Part shown: positions 45,501 through 55,773 of the stretch, in pieces | Layout of the letters: each line of letters starts with the position of its first letter | How positions within the stretch are numbered: the stretch's first letter is position 1 | Source: Cepaea nemoralis | Lineage: Eukaryota > Mollusca > Gastropoda > Stylommatophora > Helicidae | Direction of reading: 5' to 3' | DNA: 64,000 nucleotides | Assembly (NCBI GenBank): GCA_014155875.1 | Contig: JACEFZ010025789.1 | Location: 18,501-82,500, forward strand | The notes under the pieces: model-generated | Database searches by the model: none | Seen by the model: only the letters and a program-made list of their open reading frames with translations | What the model was told of the DNA's origin: nothing | Made by a program: the position numbers and the translations under genes

Positions 45501-46160
45501 AGTGTGATGTCATACAGGACCTGAGGTTTGCGTGAGTATCCGTTGTCCCATGTCTGGTTTATTGGTGTGCAGACTGGTGGTACCTCGCCGTACAGGCAGA
45601 CACTCTCCGACTTCGGAGGAATTTGGTATTAAGGTGCAAGACAACATCACAAATACTGAAGTATTGGAAAGATCAGGTCGTGTGGCGGTGTGTTCCATGC
45701 TCAATCTTCGTAGACTTAGATGGATATGACACGTTAAGAGGATGGATGATGGTAGAATACCAAAGGACATCTTTTTTGGTGAATTACAGATGGGTAAGAG
45801 ATCTCAGGGTCGGCCTCTACTAAGATACAAAGATGTGTGTAAGCGGGGCATGACTGATACAGGCATTGATAATGCACATTGGGAGCATGTCACCGCTGAA
45901 CGTGTTGCATTGAGGGCAACTATCAGAAATAGAATAAAGACAAAGAAGAAAATGATTGCAGATGAAGCACAAACAGAGCGTGAGAGACGTAAGATGGTGC
46001 ATGATGGTGGAAATGATCAGCATCCACTGTGGACGAACATTTACAGCACAAATTGGCCTTATCAGCCACATTCGCCGCCACCATGGGTTATAGTTATTAA
46101 GCCTTTTTGAAGCACAATGTACCAACCTATCGTCTGTCAAGACGAAAAGGTGCCAATGAA
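42562..46160 (+). mobile_element. LINE-1 copy B, degraded, inserted in LINE-2
   Basis: Same 5' UTR and order as copy A. Pieces: LKLRLAIWKVRTM (42727), YMLGDFSARVGKDSS (N to S in the endonuclease motif), APGKDGIQIEVV, DITKAFDLVSREC, SRVKHGCVLAPTFFGIYF (Q to H in the B motif), LFADDAAITSHSEEEL (44954), and KRSQGRPLLRYKDVCKRG. Numerous frame breaks. It carries a SINE-like insert at 45416-45622. The flanks are LINE-2 sequence on both sides; a 9-bp match CACACTTCC (42551-42559 and 46170-46178) may be the target duplication. Confidence 0.85.
45416..45622 (-). mobile_element. 207-bp SINE-like insertion with AAGC tail
   Basis: Flanked by an 8-bp duplication TTGGTATT at 45408-45415 and 45623-45630. 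Absent from the matching place in copy A (23440-23450). On the minus strand it ends in AAGC repeats (about four units), a 3' tail. The 5' part (TGTACGGCGAGGTACCACC) could be a worn 5S-like head, but this is uncertain. No coding content. Confidence 0.85.
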
Positions 46161-46955
46161 TGTCTTCTACACACTTCCACATCATTATGCAACTATTCCA
46201 ATTACTACTCCAGTAGGGTTTATAATGTTTACAGGCTCCTCTTGGTATTATTTCTCGTGCTGCCTGTAGTATACATTTCCCAAATTCTTCAACAACTTTA
46301 TTTATATCTTTCTCAGTGTTCAGGTTTCTAACCAGTATGCTGGTGCGATGCTTGTACATTGCCCAGACTGCTTTCTTGTAGTTCCACCTCGAGAGGGTGC
46401 TGCTTTCATTTACAATCCCATTTTCTACAGTTAGAAAGAGTGGCCGATGGTCACTGCCACCAAGCTGTTTCCCAACAATTCGTTGAATGTTCCACTCCAG
46501 GTCTGGTGAATGAAAAGCCAGGTGGGTGTAGTTATAGTGTGCGATGTTCTCGAGTAGAAGGTATGTGGGTCCGACGGCTTGTTAATCAAGATGGATCTAA
46601 TCTCATATTGCCAGCCTTCCAGTCTTTCTCCTCTCTGGTCCATGTGATCATAGCCCCAGCTCTGCGAGGGACTTGAAATCGCCACACACAATCATTTTTA
46701 CTTTTAATCGTAATATGTCCAGTGCCTGTGGGCGGTCGCTTGGACGGTAGTAATTGATCAGATGTAAGTCTGTATTGCCTGCCTTAAGTTTAAGTGTCTG
46801 ATACTCAGCCCCTTCCATGTAAACTTCAGTTTGGGAAGCAGTGATGTTATTTTTTTTACAAGGGTCAGTATCCCACCTTTTCGCCTGTTCTTTCGGTTAG
46901 ATCGGTAACACTGGTAGCCTCTGATTTTGAAGGCTATATTTTCGAGAGGTGAATT
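46161..46955 (-). pseudogene. LINE-2 5' part: endonuclease and start of ORF2
   Basis: Minus-strand frames near 46840-46950 show IAFKIRGYQCYRSNRKNR and GGILTLVKK; NYYRPSDRPQALDIL follows, then MIVCGDFKS, SQSWGYDHMDQRGERLEGW, and TFYSRT. At 46200-46260 AAREIIPRGACKHYKPYW leads toward the RT part. This is the APE-like endonuclease of a Jockey-type LINE. Several frame breaks. About 150-180 bp of coding sequence expected between KPYW and EVWKL at 42560 are missing. Confidence 0.8.
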
Positions 46956-46989
46956 TCTTCTTACATACGCTTACTTTTTCTTGGTCCAT

Positions 46990-47175
46990 ACAAGAGCACA
47001 TACTCCAAGACTGCCCACAATACATGTCTAAGCAAACCTTCTGGCCTAGAGAGACGACAGAGGAAGATAAACTCTATGCACGGCTGAGTGAACTAAAGAA
47101 GACAGTTAAATTCATGCAAGAGACAACACTGCAGTTATAGACATATTTCAAACGAACGAAAGAAGAAGAAGTAAG
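46990..47175 (+). pseudogene. LINE-2 3' end fragment, opposite orientation
   Basis: EHILQDCPQYMSKQTFW, then ARLSELKKTVKFMQETTLQ and the stop at 47140. The 3' UTR TTTCAAACGAACGAAAGAAG matches 29118-29180 in reverse. It faces the minus-strand 5' part of LINE-2 and is followed directly by LINE-1 copy C. Confidence 0.75.
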
Positions 47176-47680
47176 GTCAGGTTGTGTGATGGTTTGTTCC
47201 ATGCTCAGTCTTCATAGACTTAGATGGATAGGACACGTTAGGAGAATGGATGATGGTAGAATACTAAAGAACATCTTTTTTTACTAAATTACAGATGGGT
47301 AAGAGATCTCAGGGTCGGCCTCGACTACGATACAAAGATGTGTGTAAACGGAACATGATTGATACAGGCATAGATAATGCACATTGGGAGCAAGTCACCG
47401 CTGAACGTGATGCATGGAGGGCAACTATCAGAAATGGAATAATGACAAAGAAGAAAATGATTGCAGACAAGTCACACACAGAGTGTGAGAGACGTAAGAT
47501 GGTGCATGATGGTGGAAATTACCATGTTTTCACATGCATCCACTGTGGACAAACATTTACAGCGCGAATCGACCTTATCAGTCATTAGCTAACGCAATGA
47601 GTTGTAGTTATTATGCCTTTTTGAAGCTCAATGTAACAAACTATCGTCTGTCAAGACGGCAGGGTGCCAATGTAATATAT
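47176..47680 (+). pseudogene. LINE-1 copy C, 3' end only
   Basis: Starts inside the C-terminal region (GCVMVCSMLSLHRLRWIGHV), continues with KRSQGRPRLRYKDVCKRN and DNAHWEQVTAERDAWRATI, and ends with CIHCGQTFTARIDLISH and the 3' stem-loop at 47645-47658. A stop sits where FFGELQMG is expected. A short TA tail follows the GGTGCCAATG end. Confidence 0.85.
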
Positions 47681-47787
47681 ATATATATATACATAGGTAG
47701 ATTGGTAGAAAGAGTAGGTAGAAATATGTGACAGTTATTAGACAGAGAGACGGACGGGTGGGCTGACGGACGGACAGAGGGACGAAC

Positions 47788-47829
<42 letters not shown>

Positions 47830-47923
47830 GGACGGATGGACGGACGGACGGGCGGGCGGGCGGGCGGGCGGGCGGGCGGGCGGACGGACGGATGGACGGA
47901 CGGACGGACAGATAGATAGATAT

Positions 47924-47996
<73 letters not shown>

Positions 47997-48000
47997 ACAA
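47681..48000. repeat. Tetranucleotide repeat cluster
   Basis: TA units, then GACG/GACA-type and CGGG/CGGA-type units (47740-47910), then GATA units to 47995. Confidence 0.95.
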
Positions 48001-48060
48001 ACTTTATTTTAAAAGGGTAACAAATCGGGCACGCTGGCCCATCTTACATTCGGCTCTTTC
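48001..48060 (-). repeat. LINE-4 3' UTR fragment
   Basis: AACAAACTTTATTTTAAAAG and GGGCACGCTGGCCCATCT match 11095-11150. The GATA repeat takes the place of the LINE tail. Confidence 0.65.
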
Positions 48061-48100
48061 AATCACTCATCTTTCATTCATCAAATGTGCATGTTACATT

Positions 48101-48434
48101 AACATAGGGGAAAAAAACATTGTCAAATGGATTTTGTAAGCATAAACAATGCATATTACGCATGATACATTCACATGAGAAAACAAAACAAAAAAAACAT
48201 TGTCAAATGAAAGTTGTAAACATAAACAGTGCATATTGCAATGTTGTGAGACACATCTCCCATCCACCCTCATATCCCGCAGCCACCAACACATCCCCTA
48301 CCCACCAAACCTCCCCCACCCACCCAGACATACCTCCATGCACTCACACAGAACCAGGCAAACATACATGCCGTCATCCACCCACTGATCCCCCACCCAC
48401 ACACATTTCTCCACCCACACACACATCCTCACAC
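48101..48434. other. No gene; short imperfect duplication
   Basis: A direct duplication of about 80 bp (CATTGTCAAATGGATTTTGT at 48117 and CATTGTCAAATGAAAGTTGT at 48199) is followed by a CCA/CAC-rich stretch. Confidence 0.6.
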
Positions 48435-48438
48435 ACCA

Positions 48439-48516
48439 AGAAGAAGAAGAAGAAGAAGAAGAAGAAGAAGAAGAAGAAGAAGAAGAAGAAGAAGAAGAAG
48501 AAGAAGAAGGAGGAGG

Positions 48517-48577
<61 letters not shown>
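48439..48577. repeat. GAA and GATA microsatellites
   Basis: About 24 GAA units (48439-48510) then TAGA units (48515-48577). Confidence 0.97.
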
Positions 48578-48580
<3 letters not shown>

Positions 48581-48936
48581 GTACGTATGTGTTGCTTACG
48601 TCATTTTATGTACTTAATCACAGATTATTGTAAACACACATATTCCACAACTCTCATTAATAATTAGCACGTCACAGTATTTGGTATACGCCGACGGGAT
48701 ACAAACATGGCGGCATATTCAGTTGCCGCCAGTAAGCTCATGCCATCTGCTGATGTTTTTGTTTGTTTTCTCTGTCTGCAGATGAGGATTCTTCAATTAT
48801 ATTGACAGTTTTCTTGTAACAAAATCAAGCACGAGTAAGACATTTGATTAACCACTTAGTATACTTAGCTTATCTATAATTCTCAGGTTTAGAAACTTTC
48901 CTGTCCTTTTATCGTTTAGTAAAGTTAAAGTGATAA
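48578..48936. other. Unique stretch with promoter-like motif
   Basis: ACAAACATGGCGGC (48706-48719) resembles a YY1 site/initiation codon context, followed by a possible donor CAGTAAGC and a pyrimidine tract ending TGTCTGCAG (48772-48780). It could be a first exon, but no protein match supports it. Confidence 0.25.
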
Positions 48937-49810
<874 letters not shown>

Positions 49811-49818
49811 CCCTGGCT

Positions 49819-49871
<53 letters not shown>

Positions 49872-49938
49872 CAGATAGACAGACAGATAGACAGATCCCC
49901 GCCAGGTCCTGGGCGAAGCCGGGCCGGGTCAGACAGGC

Positions 49939-49983
<45 letters not shown>

Positions 49984-50067
49984 GTCGGGAACGGGAACTT
50001 ATATGACTACTTATATGAGTTAAATGAGATGCTCCCCACCAGGGACTGGATAAAGCCGGGCTGGGTC

Positions 50068-50110
<43 letters not shown>

Positions 50111-50460
50111 TCCCCGCCAGGGACTGGGCGAAGCCGGGCCGGGTCAGACAGACAGACAGACAGTCGGGAACGGGAACTTATATGACTACTTATATGAATT
50201 AAATGAGATGCTCCCCATCAGGGTCTGGGCGAAGCCAGGCCGGGTCAGACAGACAGACAGACAGACAGACAGTCGGGAACGGGAGCTTTTATGACTACTT
50301 ATATGAATTAAATGAGATGCTCCCCACCAGGGACTGTGTGAAGCCGGGCCGGGTCAGACAGACAGACAAACAGACGGACAGACAGACATACAGACAGACA
50401 GACAGTCGGGAACGGGAACGGGATCTTATATGACTACTTACATGAATTAAATGAGATGCT
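49811..50460 (+). repeat. Tandem array of Helitron-like 3' hairpins
   Basis: After a GATA tract, five copies of a CCCCGCCAG...CTGGGCGAAGCCGGGCCGGGTC segment occur near 49899, 50034, 50112, 50213 and 50322. They are separated by CAGA repeats and by a TCGGGAACGGGAACTTATA... spacer block that ends GAGATGCTC. The segment forms the same stem-loop as at 52485-52510. Confidence 0.8.
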
Positions 50461-50663
50461 CTGCCGAGATGTCTCAAGTTTTAAAGCAAACCCAAAGATT
50501 GGGCAAATTTCACGTCAAATGGATAATGGGGTGAGAAAAAGACATGTAACTGGATAACCAGATCGAGCGGGTGCCACAGACAGCGGATGCGACACAGAGA
50601 TAAAGGAAAGAATCGCCAATCCAAATATTCTTGTATAATAAAATAAGCAACATTAAAAGTCCG

Positions 50664-51478
50664 CAGTCAACCCAAGCATGTCTTGGCTGTTGGTGATGTC
50701 TGGGCAAGCTTACGTTCAGTAGTTTGTCTTTGTTCTCTGAACCCCAACATGCCTTGGCTGTTGGTGATGCCTTGGCTAGCTTATGTTCGGTAGTCTGTCC
50801 TTGTTTTCTGAATCCCAGCATGTCTTGGCTGTTGGTGATGCCTTGGCTAGCTTACGTTCAGTAGTTTGTCTTTGTTTTCTTAACCCCAGCATGTCTTGAC
50901 GGTTGCTGATGCCCGAACAAGCTTACGTTCAGTAGTCTGTCCTTGTTTTCTGAACCCCAGCATGTCTTGGCTGTTGGTGATGCCTTGGCTAGCTTACGTT
51001 CAGCAGTTTGTCCTTGTTTTCTGAACTCCAGCATATCTTGGCTGTTTCATCTTCGTGCTAGGGCATGCGGGTGTACAAGGGAATGAGCAGGCCGACAGGC
51101 TTGCAGGTAGGCCTACTGTGGAAGGCGGACAAGCCATGGACCAGGCACACATTCTGAATGCTCTACGAGAAGTAAGTCGTTTACGAGAACCAAGCGATGA
51201 CTGGGAATCTACAATCATGGTCATGCTGTGAGAACAGCAAGTTAAAAGAGGTGTGGCCAAACAAGAACACTACGCAGGAAGCCAAAGAAGGGTAATAAAC
51301 CAACACAGAACTGGTGTCGTGAGCCGCTACACGCTGTGGGATTTGCTGAGGAGGGGATCCGAGCACTTATGGACTGAATGGTTCGATGTGCCATGAGAAT
51401 GATCTGTCGTCTATCTAACTAACACGGCTGTTGGTGATGTCTTGGCTAGCTTACGTTCAGCAATGTGTGCTTGTTTTC
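50664..51478 (+). repeat. 71-bp tandem array derived from family B, split by LINE-3
   Basis: TCTTGGCTGTTGGTGATG-type starts occur at 50681, 50752, 50823, 50894, 50965 and 51036 (71 bp apart). The unit is the family B core (AGTCAACCC...CAGCATG...GGCTGTTGGTGAT...ACGTTCAGTAGTTTG...TTCTGAAC). A last unit lies at 51426-51478, beyond the insertion. Confidence 0.9.
51047..51425 (+). mobile_element. LINE-3 3' fragment inserted in the 71-bp array
   Basis: Encodes the end of an RNase H domain (HAGVQGNEQADRLAG, about 51066-51110) and the tail seen at 6723-6995 (YAGSQRRVINQHRTGVV, SRYTLWDLLRRGSEHLW). A stop follows STIMVML. It is flanked by GGCTGTT at 51040-51046 and 51426-51432, consistent with a 7-bp target duplication. 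Deeply 5'-truncated. Confidence 0.8.
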
Positions 51479-51727
51479 TGAACAGCCCTGGGAGTCTCCG
51501 TGGCGACGTTTACTCCACCTGCCTCGCCTAGGTTCGATCACGGGCCCCGTCCTTCGGTTTACGAGTGCAAATTTCTCGGAGACTCCTGGGGGTCGTCACT
51601 GGAGCCACGGAGTTGGTTCTTTGTGCGACGCTTTAGGGAGGCCGGTCGCCCTACGGAAAGAATCTGAACCATAAGGGGTAAACCCATGTGCAATGAAGTT
51701 GACCCACTTGCCTTTTAAGCCGTGTGT
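51478..51727 (+). repeat. Family S SINE-like repeat
   Basis: B-box-like TAGGTTCGATCAC (about 51529-51541), then GAGACTCCTGGGGGTCGTCA, GGAGCCACGGAGTTGGTTC, CCTACGGAAAGAATCTGAAC and AATGAAGTTGACCCAC. Confidence 0.7.
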
Positions 51728-51860
51728 AGGAAACTCAAATACCAGCGCATAGCTTGTCTGCTTTCAAATCTCTCGCGGCTGTTTGTAACACGGTATGTGG
51801 GTTGCGAATTACGTTTGCTAACCTTTCACTACAGCGCCGGCTGAGCAACATTATGAACAA

Positions 51861-52517
<657 letters not shown>

Positions 52518-52549
52518 GTATTATAAATATAAACATCAGCTGACTGAAC

Positions 52550-53010
52550 AGTTTCATGTGGCTTGTGTTTGTGTGGGTGCCAATGTTGGACTGTACGTAA
52601 TGAAATGATGAAGAAAGTGATTGAGGCACTGGAGATGCTTTTGTATGAGTACGAATGATGGACAGTATGTGATGAAATGATGAAGAAAGTGGAGAGAGGC
52701 AGTGACGATGTTTTTGTGTGGGTACGAATATTAGACAATGTGTAATGAAATGATTCAGACAGTAGAGAGAGGCAGTGGAAATGTTTTTATGTGGGTGTGA
52801 ATAATGGACTGTGTGTAATGAAATTAATAAGAAAGTCGAGAGAGGTAGTGGAGATGTTTTTGTGTGGGTGCCAAGACTGTGTGTCATGAAATGATAAGGA
52901 AAGTCGAGAGAGGCAGTAGAGATGATTTTGTGTGTGTGCGAATGTTGGACAATTTGCAGTGAAATGATGAAGAAAGTAGAGGCAGTGGAGGTGTTTAGAG
53001 AAGAATGTTG
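52550..53010 (+). repeat. 73-bp tandem repeat of a LINE coding segment
   Basis: TGAAATGATGAAGAAAGT-type starts near 52601, 52673, 52746, 52819, 52887 and 52960 (68-73 bp apart). One frame of the unit reads CWTVCNEMMKKVE, the thumb region of a LINE RT, and the last unit continues into related LINE sequence (RRAGV-like) at 52985-53050. Confidence 0.7.
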
Positions 53011-53240
53011 GGAAGATCATGGACAGAGAAAGAAACATGCCAGGTTATTGCGAGTTGCAGGCGTTACATGATCGTAGTCATAACTACCACAACTGACTGG
53101 ACAAGAAAAATGAAATGATTTGGACGTTTCAACAGAATATATGCAATTGAGAGATTAAGCATGTGTGAAAACATACTAGGCACGCGAGATTGGGAAAGAT
53201 GTGCGTGGCAAACGTACATAACGGAGCAACAAGGGGTAAT
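53011..53240 (+). pseudogene. LINE remnant downstream of the 73-bp array
   Basis: Short pieces such as GQRKKHARLLRVAGV extend the thumb segment of the array. The rest is too decayed to place. Confidence 0.4.
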
Positions 53241-53244
53241 GTAG

Positions 53245-53245
53245 C

Positions 53246-53342
<97 letters not shown>

Positions 53343-53640
53343 TGCATCATCAATAGCAGCACGTAGCAGGTCATTTACATAACGTCGTTCCCTTCACTGC
53401 CTACCGAAAAGTGTCTCGATCTTCTGCCAGTTCTCTCGCCACTTGTATCATCATGCTTATGGTGTCTGCAATGTTCTGTGTCCATCTTCGTGATAAGCCG
53501 TTCAAGCCTCCTAGGTTTCTTGTGTTCTCGCTCTCTTCCCATCCACCTCCCCCCCCCCCCAACCCCGTCTCCCTTTGGTTTTCTCACCAGCGCCTTTATC
53601 ATTGGTACATTTTAGTGTTTCCTTGTAATTTTACCTAAAT
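53245..53640 (-). pseudogene. LINE C-terminal end with CAT-repeat tail
   Basis: Minus strand: VRKPKGDGVGGGGRWMG and, in another frame, QVARELAEDRDTFR. It ends near 53345 in a GAT/ATG tract (53245-53341), the same tail type as LINE-5. Frame breaks present. Confidence 0.5.
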
Positions 53641-53649
53641 GTTGTGTGT

Positions 53650-53735
53650 GGTGTTGGTGGTGGTGGTGGTGGTGGTGGTGGTGGTGGTGGTGGTGGTGGT
53701 GGTGTTGGTGGTGGTGGTGGTGGTGGTGGTGTTGG
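53650..53735. repeat. GGT microsatellite
   Basis: About 28 GGT units with three GTT interruptions. Confidence 0.97.
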
Positions 53736-53754
53736 TCTTGGCGGGGATGGGAAA

Positions 53755-54013
53755 GTATGTCTCAGTGGTGAAGTGACCATACCGTCTGCCTAGTGCTCCG
53801 AAATATGGGTTTGTTTTCGGGCCCAGCTTTTCGGTTCACGACAGCTATTTCTTTTCCGAAGAAGCCAGAGGGTCACGCAGGAGCTGTGGAAATCGCACTC
53901 TGAGCAACGCTATCGGCATGCCTCTCTACGCAAAGAGAACTAGTCATATGGATCCGGTGCAGTGAAGCCGATCCATCCGCTCTTAAACCCTTTTAAACCC
54001 ATTTAAAGTGTTA
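53755..54013 (+). repeat. Family S SINE-like repeat, diverged
   Basis: GAGCTGTGGAAATCGCACTC, GCAACGCTATCGGCATGCC and GTGCAGTGAAGCCGATCC align with the body of the 51478 copy; the head is worn. Confidence 0.5.
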
Positions 54014-54104
54014 CCTAGGTGTCCATTCTTTCTATCCCTGCTCTAAATTTATCGGATTCTGGTTAGTCTTATTCCATTGCTCTACGTCTGTCATCACGTG
54101 ACAG

Positions 54105-54330
54105 TTAGCTGCATGTCCTTCAAAGCACTTCGCAATCAACCGCAGCATTGTTTGGCTGTTTGTGGTTTTCTAAGCAATTATATGTTCAGTAGTTTGATTT
54201 TTTTTTTTTTTTTTGGAACGGCGGACACTGTTACCAATGTGAAAATCAACGCAAAGCGATCTACTTCCAAATAGTCAGCGGCTGATTTCGAACCTGGTAT
54301 GCCTGGATTTGGAGGGTTTATTCACTGTCC
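54105..54330 (+). repeat. Family B SINE-like repeat
   Basis: GCTGCATGTCCTTCAAAGCA, CAACCGCAGCATTGTTTGGC, TTCAGTAGTTTGATTT and a GGTATGCCTGGAT end. Confidence 0.65.
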
Positions 54331-54559
54331 CCGAGTCGCAAACACACCAGGACGTCCTATCCAGTGAAGTCGGTCGGTATATTTCAATACCATGTCCCTT
54401 TCAGGCCACTATTTAGCGCTGGGTTCAAATTAAATATGAAAACATGATGTTAACGTAGAACTGATATAAGTGGCAACTGTCAGGTCTTAGTCAGATATGA
54501 CTGAGCTACTGTATGACAGTAGACGGTACTACCTGCTTTCCGTTAGCGCCGAATGTTGG

Positions 54560-54906
54560 GCGGCGCTCACCAAACTTGACACCTCATATTGTGTCAACGG
54601 CTTAAACGGAGGAGTGCAATTGGGAGGATACAGGCCTGATCCTGATGCAAGAAATGCTACATAAAGACTAAATATCGCGACAGGCCCTAAGCCCTGATCG
54701 GCAACTGGTCTAACATCGAAGCTCCGATTAGCGGACATTTAGAGCATTGCTTTGCTGATCTGGCAGCTTCTACACCTTGTCTTGTTCCATATGTATTGGT
54801 GTTACCTGTCCTCGGAGTGAACTAGGCAGGCCGAGAGAAGGATCATGTTGCATGGGCAACACATGGTCTCTTCAGTTCAGGCCAGGTTTTGTGCTACGGA
54901 GAGGTC
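54560..54906 (+). repeat. Family Z SINE-like repeat
   Basis: Same arrangement as 3159-3545 in reverse. It includes TGCATGGGCAACACATGGTC and GTGCTACGGAGAGG and joins directly to the LINE-1 tail at 54907. Confidence 0.6.
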
Positions 54907-55015
54907 TGGTCAGTCACATTGGCTACCGCCAAGTGTTGTAATTATTATGCCTTTTCAATCACAATGTAACAAACTGTCGTCTGTCCAGGCGGCCAGGTGC
55001 CAGTATTAGTAGATA
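54907..55015 (+). repeat. LINE-1 3' tail (copy D)
   Basis: GGTCAGTCACATTGGCTACC, GTAATTATTATGCCTTTTCA and CAAACTGTCGTCTGTCCAGG correspond to 23885-23970. The stem-loop is kept with a G-U pair. Confidence 0.75.
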
Positions 55016-55204
55016 TTAATGGCGGACTGGCCAGTGTGTCAGCTTGTCCGATGGCAAGTGAGCCCTGTGCGCTCCTGATCAAATGGGCACCTGTAAACGA
55101 CAGATAACGTGTTTACAATATTAATGTCCGTTTAGCAGCGTTGTCTCCTGGCATGCAGTATTTGTAGAGCCATGCCGCCCTTGCCTGATATAATCGTATT
55201 TAAA

Positions 55205-55430
55205 AGTTAGCTGTATGTTCTTTACAGGACGTCACAATCAGCCCTAGTATTTTTATTGTTTTTTTGGTGTGTGTGTGAAGTACTAGGCAATTTTTAAGTT
55301 CAGCAGCTTTCCATTGTTTTGTGAATGACCAACGCCTAGACCATCGACATCAACGCAAGGTGGTCTGTTTTCAGATCGTCTGCAGCTGATTTCGAAACCC
55401 CGACTCGGTGTATCGGGTAATTGTGGAACA
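55205..55430 (+). repeat. Family B SINE-like repeat
   Basis: AGCTGTATGTTCTTTACAGG, GTCACAATCAGCCCTAGTAT, AAGTTCAGCAGCTTTCCATT, ATCAACGCAAGGTGGTCTG and GCAGCTGATTTCGAAACC. Confidence 0.65.
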
Positions 55431-55773
55431 CGTTTACTGCCATAATCCACAGCGCCGGCTATTACGATAGCAGTTACCAACGAAATATTCCATAGATCAA
55501 ATCTCGAATAGTGGCACACTGTTTTGTTTTTAACCAATCAGATGGGTTTATGGTGGACCCAGACTCAAGGCATGGGCGCCAAAGATTGTTCTGAGAGACT
55601 GACGTGATGGTAGCCATTATCAGCTATGGTTTGCCATTCTGCCATCAAAATGATAGACCTAACATAATAGCCCAGTGTGTTGATGGCATGTTAAACATGT
55701 TGATAGTTAAAGCATCAAAGTTCAACACTGTTGTCATCAAGTTTCTCATCTTGTTTTTGTTTTTCTCAACCAG

